Source of the DNA: Paenibacillus taiwanensis DSM 18679
GTDB taxonomy: Bacteria > Bacillota > Bacilli > Paenibacillales > Paenibacillaceae
Length of the DNA stretch: 64,000 nt
Assembly (NCBI RefSeq): GCF_000425125.1
Contig: NZ_AULE01000023.1
Location: 1 to 64,000 of the forward strand
Direction: 5' to 3'
How positions within the stretch are numbered: position 1 is the first letter of the stretch; each line of letters opens with the position of its first letter. A model generated the notes under the pieces. That model saw only the letters and a program-made list of their open reading frames with translations, was not told where the DNA came from and searched no databases. Below, one piece after another: positions 21,320 through 30,181 of this stretch. The translations under genes and the position numbers were made by a program.

Positions 21320-22163
21320 ACGTTTAGGGCGTGGACTAGATGCACTTATTCCATCGCTAGCTGTTCAAGATGATGATAAGGTCATTGAAATTCCGCTCAA
21401 ACAAATAAGGCCTAATCCATATCAACCGCGCAAACATTTTGACGATACATCTATTCAAGAATTAGCTGAATCCATTAAACAACATGGCGTTATACAGCCC
21501 ATTATTGTACGTAGTGTGTTAAAAGGTCATGAAATTATAGCGGGCGAACGAAGATTTCGTGCCTCTCAATTGCTTGGCTTGGAGCATATCCCTGCTGTTG
21601 TTCGTAACTTTTCAGATGAGCAAGCAATGGAAATTGCTCTTATTGAAAATTTGCAGCGAGAGAACCTGAATGCGATTGAGCTTGCACAGGCATATCAGAA
21701 TTTAATGGATCAGTTGTCGATGACGCAAGAGGAATTATCTGTAAAAGTAGGTAAGTCACGATCACACATTGCGAACTTTTTAAGATTGTTGCAGCTTCCA
21801 GATGAAGTAAAAGATTATGTTTCACGTGGAACACTATCGATGGGACATGCTAGAGCTATTGTTGGAGTGAAAGATACGGTAATCGTAAAACAGTTGGCAA
21901 AATCAACCATAGAGCAAGAGTGGAGTGTCCGGCAGTTAGAAGAAGCAATTCAATTGCTGCACCGAAAAGGCAAAGCAGGAGAGAAGAAGAAATCGATTAG
22001 CAAAGATCCTTATTTGGATCAGCTAGAGGAATCGTTACGGGAACAATTCCGTACAACGGTTAAAATTAAATCCAGCAAAAACAAAGGTAAAATCGAAATT
22101 TCTTATTTCAGTCAGCAGGATTTGGAGCGTTTGTTAGAACTGCTTCAATCGGTAGCTAAATAA
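21312..22163 (+). CDS. parB: Chromosome partition protein ParB (Spo0J)
   Basis: A 283-residue CTP-dependent DNA clamp that loads at parS, spreads and recruits SMC condensin. The CTPase core includes GERRFRASQLLG and [13 protein letters not shown]; the parS-reading helix-turn-helix is MTQEELSVKVGKSRSHIANFLRLL; the C-terminal dimerisation domain follows a lysine-rich linker. The ATG at 21312 starts MSKRLGRGLDALIPSL, the canonical N-terminus. A perfect parS lies inside the gene. Confidence 0.97.
   Translation: MSKRLGRGLDALIPSLAVQDDDKVIEIPLKQIRPNPYQPRKHFDDTSIQELAESIKQHGVIQPIIVRSVLKGHEIIAGERRFRASQLLGLEHIPAVVRNFSDEQAMEIALIENLQRENLNAIELAQAYQNLMDQLSMTQEELSVKVGKSRSHIANFLRLLQLPDEVKDYVSRGTLSMGHARAIVGVKDTVIVKQLAKSTIEQEWSVRQLEEAIQLLHRKGKAGEKKKSISKDPYLDQLEESLREQFRTTVKIKSSKNKGKIEISYFSQQDLERLLELLQSVAK
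21818..21833. other. parS: parS partition site inside parB (perfect)
   Basis: TGTTTCACGTGGAACA is the exact reverse complement of the site at 18975-18990 and matches the consensus. A parS embedded in spo0J is also found in B. subtilis. Confidence 0.97.
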
Positions 22164-22556
22164 CCTAATGTATAAAAGCTTGAAGAGCACTCTAATAAAA
22201 GATTAGCAAGCTTGGTTGTCATCCGTTGTGAGAAGGATTAAACTAAGAATGCTAATCTTTTTCTTGTTTTAAATAATGGAATATTATAGGTGAAATATTG
22301 AAAGAGTCCTGTACTGTACTATGTAAAATTAAGTGCTTAATGTACACAATAAAACGTAATTTTATTACATTGTTTTAACCACGTATGTATACCCTGTAAG
22401 TTAATATATAGTCAAAATAATTAAAATAGTCAAAGCATGACGACCACATTTCTATTCTGACCCGCAAAATGTTCAATTTTGAATGTAGAGTCATGAAACG
22501 TCCATCATTCGTAAACGTTAATCATAAGCATAACGTCATAAGGGGGAAGTATCGCA
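22164..22556. other. Gene-free stretch between parB and the aminotransferase gene
   Basis: AT-rich and without a supported gene. A weak terminator-like inverted repeat AAAGATTAGCA (22198-22208) / TGCTAATCTTT (22250-22260) with a 41-nt loop and TTC-T-rich tail lies after parB. Nothing else was recognised. Confidence 0.5.
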
Positions 22557-23741
22557 ATGGGGCAGCAACGTTCCGTTATATATATGGACCACGCGGCTAC
22601 TTCTTGGCCGAAGCCTGCTGCTGTTCAGGAAGCAATCGTTAAAGCGATGCTGGAGGAAGGTGCTAATCCAGGCCGGGGAGGCCACCAGATGGCCGTACAA
22701 GCCGGAAAACGTCTCATGCGAGCACGAATGGCGTTAGCCAAGTTGTTTGGAGTAGCAAATCCAACTGACATCGCATTTACACTTAATGCAACGATGGCTT
22801 TAAACATGGCTATTCATGGTTATGTAAGAGAGGGAGATCATGTAGTAGCTACAGCTGTTGAGCACAATTCGGTACGTCGGCCGCTCGAATGGTTGAACAT
22901 TCATCGTAATGTTCGTGTTACTTATGTGGATACAGATGCGTATGGTAACTTGAATTTGGACCAATTACAAGCAGCGGTGACGAAGCAAACCAGATTGGTC
23001 GTATGTAATCATAGCTCCAATTTGCTGGGCTCCATATTACCCATTGAGGAGATAGCGATGATTGCACATAAGAAAGGTGCCAAATTGCTTGTTGATGGCG
23101 CACAATCTGCTGGACTGCTCCCTATTGACGTTCGTAAGATGGGAATTGATATGCTGGCTTTCCCAGGACACAAAGGGCTGCTTGGGCCAACAGGAACAGG
23201 GGGATTGTATATCGATCCTGAACTGGACGTACAGCCTATCATTCAAGGGGGTACAGGCAGTCATTCTGAAGAACCGCTACAGCCTACAACTAGACCTGAT
23301 CGATATGAAGCGGGAACACCAAATACGATGGGAATTGCAGGGTTAGAGGCAGGTGTAAACACCGTGCTGCATGAAACAGTTGAGAAACTTTATAATAAAG
23401 AATGGGCACTGGCGCAGCGATTAATGGCAGGCCTTCAATCCATTGATACATTACATGTTTTAGGACCGCAGCTAGGTGAGCCACGTACAGGCATAGTATC
23501 ATTTATTTCATCGACTATGGATAGCGCCGAATTTGCCTTTCGATTGGATCGGGAGTATGGGGTTGCTGTTAGGGCGGGATATCACTGTACGCCGCTAGCA
23601 CATCAAGCAGCAGGGACCATCGCAACTGGTGCCGTACGTGTCAGTCTAGGTTGGAATACGACCGATGACGAGATCGATACGGTGATAGCTGCAATACAGA
23701 ATATAACAGAACACTCGATAAGGCAGGAGAGCGAACATTAA
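22557..23741 (+). CDS. Class V aminotransferase, cysteine desulfurase-like
   Basis: A 394-residue PLP enzyme of the NifS/IscS superfamily. YMDHAATSWPKP opens the protein, LLVDGAQSAG holds the PLP-ring aspartate, the PLP lysine is in FPGHKGLLGPTGTGG (around residue 205), and RAGYHCTPLAH provides the cysteine in the position of the persulfide loop. It most resembles the cysteine desulfurase family of uncertain physiological acceptor rather than SufS or the tRNA-thiolating IscS. The ATG follows GGGGGA. It overlaps the next gene by 1 nt. A nearby DUF3343 (putative Se/S carrier-like) gene is suggestive of sulfur or selenium handling. Confidence 0.9.
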   Translation: MGQQRSVIYMDHAATSWPKPAAVQEAIVKAMLEEGANPGRGGHQMAVQAGKRLMRARMALAKLFGVANPTDIAFTLNATMALNMAIHGYVREGDHVVATAVEHNSVRRPLEWLNIHRNVRVTYVDTDAYGNLNLDQLQAAVTKQTRLVVCNHSSNLLGSILPIEEIAMIAHKKGAKLLVDGAQSAGLLPIDVRKMGIDMLAFPGHKGLLGPTGTGGLYIDPELDVQPIIQGGTGSHSEEPLQPTTRPDRYEAGTPNTMGIAGLEAGVNTVLHETVEKLYNKEWALAQRLMAGLQSIDTLHVLGPQLGEPRTGIVSFISSTMDSAEFAFRLDREYGVAVRAGYHCTPLAHQAAGTIATGAVRVSLGWNTTDDEIDTVIAAIQNITEHSIRQESEH

Positions 23742-24238
23742 TGAATGAAACGTTAAATCAGGGATTGCCGGTGATGGTATTGGCAACGGCAGTGCTATGC
23801 ATCATTTTATTTATTATGGTTATGGTTCAAGGATCTAGGCTGAAGAAGCTGCGCCGCAGTTATGAAGGTGTCATGAACGGCAAAGACGTAAATGATTTGG
23901 AATCCGTATTAACGCAAATACATCTCGATATGGAGAGCATGCAAACACGTACAGAAGAACATTCAGAAAAGCTCCAAATGTTGCAGGCTAAGCTTCGCAA
24001 GCATACAGGGCACGTTGCAATCCATCGATACAATGCATTTGGAGAACATGGAAATGATCTCAGCTTTTCGATTGCGCTTATTGATGATGAGCGAGATGGT
24101 CTTGTATTTACGGGTATTCATGGCCGCGAGCATACGTATGTTTATGCCAAACCTCTTGAAAAAGGCCAATCCGCTTATGCCTTATCACCAGAAGAGAAAC
24201 AGGCGGTTGAAGTTGCAGCTAGTCGTCAACTGAGATAA
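23741..24238 (+). CDS. DUF4446 family membrane-anchored protein
   Basis: 165 residues: one N-terminal membrane segment (about 10-28, VMVLATAVLCIILFIMVMV), a likely coiled-coil (about 35-90) and a small C-terminal domain (HVAIHRYNAFGEHGNDLSFSIALIDDERDGLVFTGI in part). The family is conserved near parB in Bacillales; its function is unknown. The start codon overlaps the stop of the preceding gene, so it is probably co-translated. Confidence 0.85.
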   Translation: MNETLNQGLPVMVLATAVLCIILFIMVMVQGSRLKKLRRSYEGVMNGKDVNDLESVLTQIHLDMESMQTRTEEHSEKLQMLQAKLRKHTGHVAIHRYNAFGEHGNDLSFSIALIDDERDGLVFTGIHGREHTYVYAKPLEKGQSAYALSPEEKQAVEVAASRQLR

Positions 24239-24270
24239 GCAGTAACTAAACAGAGCATTTAACCCTAATC

Positions 24271-24864
24271 CTAATGCGATGCTGATGGATGAGCGCGCAG
24301 CAGGGAGTAGTGTAGAGAGTCAGCAATCATTTCTGCCATACTCATAACAAGATGAAGTCGTGTATTTTGTAGTACAAAGTACTCCATGAAGCCTCCGATG
24401 TTGACGATGCCAGTAATGTGCATGTCACCGACCGGAGGCAATTGTTTATTTACACCGGCGCCAGGGCGAACAGGTCCGGATTGGACTTGAATGTGGCCTA
24501 CGCTGCTGCTTTGGCCAAGACATGCGTCAATAGCAATAATAAAGCTATTCGGATGTTCAAGATGTAACTGATCAAGTGTATCTTGAAGATTCATTGCATG
24601 AACGGGATGGGAAAGTGTACCTAGTGTTGCGTATTGATTGCTGCTATATTTCATCAGTCGACTGCCTACTAATGGACCTAAGCAATCACCCGTAGAACGA
24701 TCGGTGCCTATACATATGACAGTTACAGGTTGATGATGGGCACGAAGGCGAAGATGATCGGTGCACGCTTGCACGATGGATTGCTGTGCGTTTGGCTTGT
24801 CATGTGCAATTTTAGCGGCAACAGGATCTGGATTAGATAGTGGACGAAATAAGGGAAAATTCAT
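24271..24864 (-). CDS. yyaC: Spore protease-like protein YyaC
   Basis: A 197-residue member of the YyaC family, related to the germination protease GPR and to hydrogenase-maturation-type peptidases. The motifs VICIGTDRSTGDCLGPLVG and FIIAIDACLG correspond to the two conserved acidic regions. In Bacillus the gene is sporulation-controlled and lies at the same place near parB. GGAGG stands 9 nt before the ATG. It is on the opposite strand to its neighbours. Confidence 0.92.
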   Translation of the reverse strand: MNFPLFRPLSNPDPVAAKIAHDKPNAQQSIVQACTDHLRLRAHHQPVTVICIGTDRSTGDCLGPLVGSRLMKYSSNQYATLGTLSHPVHAMNLQDTLDQLHLEHPNSFIIAIDACLGQSSSVGHIQVQSGPVRPGAGVNKQLPPVGDMHITGIVNIGGFMEYFVLQNTRLHLVMSMAEMIADSLHYSLLRAHPSASH

Positions 24865-25015
24865 GGGTAGGAGCCTCCGTTTCTATGAATGGTAGTATTT
24901 AGTATATGGATGAGAGGCATGTTTTATACTTGTAGTTGACATGAAATCACGTGATTTCATTGCTGGAAAAGGATTAACTCTACAAATCTTGCAGCAGTGG
25001 GAGGAGGAAGCTAAA

Positions 25016-25294
25016 GTGTCAGCTAAAGAGTGGCTTGTGATGGCATTTGATTCGACACAGCAGGCATTACGTGCAGAAATGCTTATGGAGTTTATGGACA
25101 TGGACGTGGATACTTTTCCGACACCTAAGCAGATCACAGCAGGATGTGCATTATCTATACGTTTTCCAGCTGCAATACTAGCGGATGTTACAAAACTGAT
25201 AACGACAGAAAGTGTGGTCATACGAGGCATATTTGAATCGGCGGGAGAAGAGTATGTTTGCGTATGGCCTGAAGATGGGGGAATAGAAGAATGA
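25016..25294 (+). CDS. DUF3343 protein, putative Se/S carrier-like
   Basis: About 92 residues. The conserved pattern is LVMAFDSTQQALRAEMLM..PTPKQITAGCALSIRFP, with the single GC motif typical of DUF3343, thought by annotation to carry selenium or sulfur; the biochemical role is not established. The GTG at 25016 is chosen because GGAGGA lies about 8 nt upstream. The stop overlaps the mechanosensitive channel start by 4 nt. Confidence 0.85.
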   Translation: MSAKEWLVMAFDSTQQALRAEMLMEFMDMDVDTFPTPKQITAGCALSIRFPAAILADVTKLITTESVVIRGIFESAGEEYVCVWPEDGGIEE

Positions 25295-26232
25295 GATCTT
25301 ATTTACAAGCAGCACCAGGAGAGACTGAGGAAAGTATTAAACAAACCTTAAATGTATTTGAAAAATGGAAGGACACAACATTTAACTGGTTAACGGACAG
25401 TGCGACATGGGAAGTGTTGCTTATCAATACAGTGAAGATATTGCTTATTGTGTTGCTAACACGTATTGCAATCAAAGTTGTGCATCGTATGATTAACCAT
25501 GCGATGTCGGCGAAGGAGCAGAGCCGCGTAACCGTTAACCCGCGACGGTTGGTTACCGTGGGCAAGCTGCTCAAAAATGTAACATCGCTAGCCATGAACT
25601 TTATAATGATTATGTTTATTTTATCTGTGTTCCATATTAATTTGGCTCCTCTATTGGCAGGGGCGGGGGTCATCGGCCTTGCGATTGGTTTTGGCGCACA
25701 AAGCCTTGTCAAAGATGTTATGACAGGATTTTTTATCATTTTTGAAGATCAGTTTGCTGTTGGCGACGTCATTAAAGTAGGTCAGTTCCAAGGTACGGTT
25801 GAGATGATTGGATTGCGATCGACTCGTATTCACAGTTGGACAGGCGAGGTATTTATTATTCCAAATGGAAATATTACCGATGTGACTAATTTCTCTTTAA
25901 ATAATTCGATAGCGGTAGTTGATATTTCGATTGCTTACGAGGAAAATATAGAGAAAGCAACGGAAGTCATGAAAAATACATTGGCGGATATGCCTGAACG
26001 TGATGACAACGTCGTAAACGTACCGCAAGTTCTAGGTGTGCAGCAGCTCGGCGCCTCAGAGATAGTGATCCGAATTATTACGGAATGCCGGCCATCAACT
26101 CAAGCTTCTGTTGCTCGTCATATTAATAAGGAGCTTAAAAAGGCACTGGATGAGCACGGAATTGAAATTCCATATCCACGTGTCGTGACATTACATAGAC
26201 AAGATCAGGGAGGAATCAACTATGGAGCGTAA
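25291..26232 (+). CDS. MscS-type mechanosensitive ion channel
   Basis: 313 residues. After an N-terminal amphipathic stretch come membrane segments at about 45-65 and 95-115, and the pore helix TM3 with the Gly/Ala-rich sequence LLAGAGVIGLAIGFGAQSLVKDVMTGFF. The beta domain follows (DVIKVGQFQGTVEMIGLRSTRI, IPNGNI) and an alpha-beta C-terminal domain. These channels open on hypo-osmotic shock. Overlap with genes on both sides shows a tight operon DUF3343-mscS-DUF951. Confidence 0.93.
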   Translation: MRSYLQAAPGETEESIKQTLNVFEKWKDTTFNWLTDSATWEVLLINTVKILLIVLLTRIAIKVVHRMINHAMSAKEQSRVTVNPRRLVTVGKLLKNVTSLAMNFIMIMFILSVFHINLAPLLAGAGVIGLAIGFGAQSLVKDVMTGFFIIFEDQFAVGDVIKVGQFQGTVEMIGLRSTRIHSWTGEVFIIPNGNITDVTNFSLNNSIAVVDISIAYEENIEKATEVMKNTLADMPERDDNVVNVPQVLGVQQLGASEIVIRIITECRPSTQASVARHINKELKKALDEHGIEIPYPRVVTLHRQDQGGINYGA

Positions 26233-26449
26233 AGAGTTTGGGCTTGGTGATATTGTTCAAATGAAGAAGCCTCATCCATGCGGGACGAATGAAATGGAAA
26301 TTATCCGTATGGGAATGGACATTCGAATTAAATGTGTGGGCTGCAAGCATAGTGTGATGATTCCCCGAGCTAAGTTTGAAAAAAGCATGAAAAAGGTGCT
26401 CCAAGCAGCGCCTCGTGAGTCTATGAAAGACGATACTAATCTTATTTAA
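26222..26449 (+). CDS. DUF951 family protein
   Basis: 75 residues with conserved HPCGTNEMEI and CVGCKHSVMIPRAKFE; the cysteine pattern suggests a small metal-binding fold. It overlaps the channel gene by 11 nt. In Bacillales this family commonly sits directly before ychF and rpsF; here ychF is absent from this position. Function unknown. Confidence 0.9.
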   Translation: MERKEFGLGDIVQMKKPHPCGTNEMEIIRMGMDIRIKCVGCKHSVMIPRAKFEKSMKKVLQAAPRESMKDDTNLI

Positions 26450-26476
26450 TAAATGTAATATTCATACATAAGCGGA

Positions 26477-26576
26477 CAGGATGCAGTAATGATTATTTAT
26501 CTGTTTAAATATTTGGAGGCGGATAAAGAAAATGCCGGTTATTTTCCATAATAAGTGACTAGGCTATTGCATCCTG
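26477..26576. repeat. Spaced inverted repeat before tRNA-Ser
   Basis: CAGGATGCA (26477-26485) and TGCATCCTG (26568-26576) are perfect complements 82 nt apart and extend with a G-U pair. No T-run follows. Possibly a folded 3' end of the DUF951 transcript. Confidence 0.5.
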
Positions 26577-26607
26577 CCTGTTCATATGATACAATCACTT
26601 ATGCTGT

Positions 26608-26698
26608 GGAAAGGTACCCAAGAGGCCCAAGGGGGTTGACTCGAAATCAACTAGGCGTCGCGAGGCGTGCGTGGGTTCGAATCCCACCCTTTCCGCCA
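26608..26698 (+). tRNA. tRNA-Ser (anticodon CGA)
   Basis: The acceptor arms GGAAAGG (26608-26614) and CCTTTCC (26688-26694) pair, with discriminator G and an encoded CCA. The anticodon arm GTTGA-CTCGAAA-TCAAC gives anticodon CGA, reading UCG. The long variable arm (GCGTCGCGAGGCGTGC region) and the GGTTCGAATCC T-arm are typical of serine tRNAs. Confidence 0.97.
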
Positions 26699-26983
26699 CC
26701 ATTAAGTTACGCGCAGTATTCCTGTTAATTGGATGTAGTGCGACACGAAAGCTGTTCGAGATACAGCTTGATAATGACTATATAAGTATTTACGATACTC
26801 CTGACGTTTATATATGCGTTTTGGGGTATTTTTGCATTATTTAGGTTCATGTATTTAAGTTAATGGTAATCACCGTTGACCTCTTAATACATGTACGAAT
26901 GTACGAACGTCACTACAAGCATAATGACGTATACTAAATCAAATAGACGTATAATTTCACGTATGATAAGATATAAATAGAAG

Positions 26984-27091
26984 AGGAGCCGTGCTGGAAA
27001 CACGACTCCTGCAGTAGCCGCTTAAAGAGCGGTCGGCTGCAAACATTCGGCTGAAGAAATAGACCGATCCTTTGCCGGGGGCGGTCTATTT
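26984..27091 (-). repeat. Three consecutive stem-loops at the 3' end of the toxin locus
   Basis: Stems: AGGAG..GTG / CAC..CTCCT (26984-27010), GCAG.AGCCGCT / AGCGGTCGGCTGC (27011-27040) and AAATAGACCG / CGGTCTATTT (27057-27091). The last contains the stop codon of the minus-strand toxin frame and would end its transcript. Upstream, 26699-26980 is AT-rich and holds nothing recognised. Confidence 0.7.
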
Positions 27092-27166
27092 GCGTTTGAA
27101 CGACAGAATCGCAATGATTAACGTTCCGAATGTTAACATCAACGTTAATGCTTCGTATACTGTCAC
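27086..27166 (-). CDS. Putative holin-like toxin (type I toxin, Hol_Tox family)
   Basis: A 26-residue hydrophobic peptide starting at GTG, VYEALTLMLTFGTLIIAILSFKRK after M-T: one membrane helix with a basic tail, the pattern of the short 'putative holin-like toxin' family. GGGAGG lies 8 nt upstream; an ATG two codons earlier (27172) is too close to it. A minus-strand promoter with -10 TATAAT (27229-27234) and a weak -35 TTTACG (27252-27257), 17-bp spacer, lies about 60 nt upstream. Such peptides depolarise the membrane and are usually silenced by an antisense RNA; no clear antisense promoter was found. Confidence 0.75.
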   Translation of the reverse strand: MTVYEALTLMLTFGTLIIAILSFKRK

Positions 27167-27228
27167 GCGCATCACCTCCCTTCCGAGAGGCTAGCTAACC
27201 GCCCTTATAAGCCTTCTACCGTATGGTA

Positions 27229-27257
27229 ATTATATCCTATTTATAAACTTGCGTAAA
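27229..27257 (-). promoter_or_regulatory. Probable sigma-A promoter of the holin-like toxin
   Basis: Minus strand: perfect -10 TATAAT at 27229-27234, weak -35 TTTACG at 27252-27257, exactly 17 bp between them. Confidence 0.6.
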
Positions 27258-27417
27258 CGATTACAATACCAGATATGAATGCGGAACAAAAATTAAATGT
27301 TATTTTGACGGTATTAGTCACTGCAACCGGCTTGTACCACTCGTAACCGCTGCTCCTTCCCGTGCATATTCATAATTATGGGCTGACCTATATGTTATGC
27401 ATGTCGGGAGGATTACA

Positions 27418-27765
27418 ATGATGGCTAACGTTTATTTTCTAATTGCAGGGCTGCTGCTCGCGTTTGTGTCTAATACGGTTGGTGATGGATGGATAGCTCA
27501 TGTACTGATTTATCCGGCTGCTTCGTGCTTGTTGCTGTCACTCTTATTATCGATGCCGGTGTTTAAAGAACTGTTAAATAATAAGGAGACGCATAAGAGG
27601 GCTGTACAGATCGCCGTAACTGCGGTGGCGACCTTGATTAGTTATCAGTTCACCATTATTTGTGCAGTAGATGGTGAGTGGAATTTGGCTGTAGCGGGTA
27701 GTTTGCTATTTCTAGGAGTGGGAGCACAATTGATCCGACTTTTATCGAGACCAAAGTTAAAATGA
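27418..27765 (+). CDS. Small multi-spanning membrane protein, unknown
   Basis: 115 residues with about four hydrophobic segments (VYFLIAGLLLAFVSN, HVLIYPAASCLLLSLLLSM, IAVTAVATLISYQFTIICAV, LAVAGSLLFLGVGAQLIRLL) and short polar loops. No family recognised. GGGAGGA lies 7 nt before the ATG at 27418, and a strong terminator follows, so it appears to be a monocistronic gene. Confidence 0.75.
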   Translation: MMANVYFLIAGLLLAFVSNTVGDGWIAHVLIYPAASCLLLSLLLSMPVFKELLNNKETHKRAVQIAVTAVATLISYQFTIICAVDGEWNLAVAGSLLFLGVGAQLIRLLSRPKLK

Positions 27766-27776
27766 TCATAAATGAA

Positions 27777-27806
27777 GAGACCTTATTTGCATAAGGTCTC
27801 TTCCTG
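27777..27806 (+). terminator. Terminator after the small membrane protein
   Basis: GAGACCTTAT-TTGC-ATAAGGTCTC, a 10-bp perfect stem followed by TTCC. The following stretch to about 28064 contains no recognised feature. Confidence 0.7.
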
Positions 27807-28064
27807 GTGACGGTGCTTTATTTGGACTAATTCGAATACTTCAGTTCTGATTGCTTGGAACATGCATGGTATTTAGCCACACTTGCTTTGTGTTTAGGAC
27901 TTAATAGTCTTTAGCACAACCCCTCGCTTCTCTTCATTGTTGTATAAGACAAGCCTGCTCTGGTTCAACTGCTCCATTGTTCAATGGAACCACACCTCGC
28001 TTCGCACCGTCAGTAATTATTATGACCACCATTCGAATTAATATACATCATCATTTACAAAAAA

Positions 28065-28259
28065 TTAATGAACCAAGGCATGGGACTTCTTTTTCCACTT
28101 GCGATCCTTATTTGTAGTATCCGGAAACTTCTCACCTTTGGCTAACTTGATTTGCTTCGGATTTTGAATCTCCGTATGAAAGCTTGCTTCGCCAACCTCC
28201 ATGTAGATGCCATCGTTAGGAGCTCGATCGCCTGGATTATATTCGGTACGTTCACCCAT
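28065..28259 (-). CDS. YjzC family protein
   Basis: A 64-residue hydrophilic protein beginning MGERTEYNPGDRAPNDGIYMEVGE, the conserved YjzC start, and ending in a Lys/His-rich tail. The family is common in Bacillales and of unknown function. The ATG at 28259 is supported by GGAGGA about 8 nt upstream; the longer reading frame is not. Divergent from rpsF. Confidence 0.85.
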   Translation of the reverse strand: MGERTEYNPGDRAPNDGIYMEVGEASFHTEIQNPKQIKLAKGEKFPDTTNKDRKWKKKSHALVH

Positions 28260-28548
28260 TGTACTTCCTCCATTCATCATTATTGTTGAGGCACTCCGTA
28301 TTATGCGACTGAACAAGAAATTCGATAAGTGGAAATGTAATTTTACAATGGTTAGAACGGTTATAATTAGGGAATTACAGTTCACTTGCATAAAGCAGAT
28401 CAGCTGAGAAACGGTAGTCATGGAAACGAGCTTCCAGTTGCGTTAATCGCCCGTTTTTGTTATATTAATTTAGTGCGAGTTTAACTGACTCGTACTCCTT
28501 GTTCCTGGCGCAAGTCCAGGGGCCAAAGTCCATAAGGAGGTGAAATAT

Positions 28549-28833
28549 ATGCGCAAGTACGAATTGATGTACATCATTCGTCCGGACATCGAGCAAGAAG
28601 CTGTACAAGCTGCTGTCGAAAAATTCCAGGGCGTCATCTCTAACGGCGGTGAAATTACGAAGCACGATGTAATGGGTAAACGCCGTCTTGCGTACGAGAT
28701 CAAGAAATTCCGTGATGGTGTCTATGTGTTGGTTAACTTCACAGCAGAACCTGCAGTTGTAGCGGAATTGGATCGTCAGTTGAAGATTTCTGACGATGTT
28801 ATCCGTCATCTCGTCGTAAACGATGTGGCTTAA
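28549..28833 (+). CDS. rpsF: 30S ribosomal protein S6
   Basis: 94 residues, MRKYELMYIIRPDIEQEAVQ...VMGKRRLAYEIKKFRDGVYVL, the complete S6 fold, which pairs with S18 in the platform of the 30S subunit. AAGGAGG lies 8 nt before the ATG at 28549. First gene of the rpsF-ssb-rpsR operon. A small stem CCTGG/CCAGG lies in its leader (about 28505-28521), where autoregulatory S6:S18 leaders are known in other bacteria, but the characteristic motif was not clearly seen. Confidence 0.98.
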   Translation: MRKYELMYIIRPDIEQEAVQAAVEKFQGVISNGGEITKHDVMGKRRLAYEIKKFRDGVYVLVNFTAEPAVVAELDRQLKISDDVIRHLVVNDVA

Positions 28834-28887
28834 TGCCAACCATGAATCTTGCCTGATTCGTAAACAAGCTGTTGAAGGAGGGATACG

Positions 28888-29397
28888 ATGTTAAATCGCG
28901 TCATTTTGATTGGTCGTCTGACAAGAGACCCTGAATTACGCTACACGCCTGCGGGTGTTGCGGTAACGCAATTTACCATTGCAGTAGATCGACCGTTTTC
29001 TAGTCAAGGCGGCGAACGTGAAGCGGACTTTATTCCTGTCGTCACTTGGCGGCAGTTAGCAGAGACGTGTGCAAATTATTTGCGTAAAGGTCGGCTAACC
29101 GCGGTAGAAGGACGCATTCAAGTACGTAATTATGAGAATAACGAAGGTAAACGTGTATACGTAACGGAAGTTATTGCTGATAATGTACGTTTCTTGGAAT
29201 CCAATCGCGATAGCGGTGGTTCTCGCAGTGATGATATGGGTGGAGGTTATAGCGCACCAGCGCCTAACCAACAGCAACAGCAATACTCCCAGCCACGCAG
29301 CGGTAACAATTCCAGCTATAATCGCGGTCCATCAGCGGATCCATTCTCCGACGACGGCAAACCGATCGACATATCGGATGATGATTTGCCATTCTAA
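28888..29397 (+). CDS. ssb: Single-stranded DNA-binding protein
   Basis: 169 residues: N-terminal OB fold (residues 1-105, [21 protein letters not shown]), a Gly/Gln/Ser-rich disordered linker and the acidic tip DDDLPF that recruits repair and replication proteins. GGAGGG lies before the ATG. Middle gene of the rpsF-ssb-rpsR operon. Confidence 0.98.
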   Translation: MLNRVILIGRLTRDPELRYTPAGVAVTQFTIAVDRPFSSQGGEREADFIPVVTWRQLAETCANYLRKGRLTAVEGRIQVRNYENNEGKRVYVTEVIADNVRFLESNRDSGGSRSDDMGGGYSAPAPNQQQQQYSQPRSGNNSSYNRGPSADPFSDDGKPIDISDDDLPF

Positions 29398-29447
29398 GAT
29401 GCTGTTAAGCATCTGGAGCGGAATTTTAAGAAAAGGAGTTGGACAGA

Positions 29448-29723
29448 ATGAGCTTTAAGCAAAATGATGGCGGCGAACGCGGCGAACGTAAATTCGGCGG
29501 ACGTCGTGGCCGTAACAAGCGCCGTAAAGTGTGCTTCTTTACTGCTAACAAGATCAAACACATCGATTATAAAGATATCGACCTGTTGAAGAAATTCATC
29601 AGCGAGCGCGGCAAAATCTTGCCACGTCGTGTAACAGGTACAAGTGCAAAGTACCAACGTGCGTTGACAATCGCAATCAAGCGTTCCCGTCAAGTAGCGT
29701 TGTTGCCATACACTACGGAGTAG
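29448..29723 (+). CDS. rpsR: 30S ribosomal protein S18
   Basis: 91 residues with a Gly/Arg-rich N-terminal extension and the S18 core [23 protein letters not shown]...[19 protein letters not shown]. The ATG at 29448 follows AAAAGGAG. Ends the operon before a strong terminator. Confidence 0.98.
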   Translation: MSFKQNDGGERGERKFGGRRGRNKRRKVCFFTANKIKHIDYKDIDLLKKFISERGKILPRRVTGTSAKYQRALTIAIKRSRQVALLPYTTE

Positions 29724-29734
29724 TTTTTACTCCT

Positions 29735-29790
29735 ACACAAGAGACTGTTTTCTCGTCATCTCGTATGACAGAAGGCAGTCTCTTTGTGTT
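29735..29790 (+). terminator. Intrinsic terminator of the rpsF-ssb-rpsR operon
   Basis: ACACAAGAGACTG pairs with CAGTCTCTTTGTGT, with a second small stem in the loop. A gene-free AT-rich stretch (to about 30181) follows in which nothing else was recognised. Confidence 0.85.
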
Positions 29791-30181
29791 ATATTGCCCG
29801 CTATAACAAGTAACCACTCCAATTACCCATTTATTTTATTTGTAGTTAAATTTTAAATATACATCTGGTTAATAAAGCCATAAAGTTGTTATATTTGTCT
29901 TTAATTAAGGATAAATTTGTCAGTTTATTTCAATTTTTCATTCCATTTTCTGAAAATATTAATGTGGAGACAATTTGGTATTTTATTTTTTGCTGTCTAC
30001 CTAGTAAAATAGACATATTGTTCTGCTAGTACATGCATGTATGAAATGTCATATGTGCACATATCTATGCAAAATGAATGTGCTGTATACGCACCTCAAT
30101 AGTCATTCTTTACAATACCGCTCAGACAGATAAAATGCGGCGGGCATGCTCATCCTACACGTTAATGGAGGAGGATGCACC

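Noticed and set aside
26532-26558. Eight-codon frame MPVIFHNK with GGAGG upstream, before tRNA-Ser
   Set aside because: Too short to support, no conservation evidence; it also lies inside a spaced inverted repeat.
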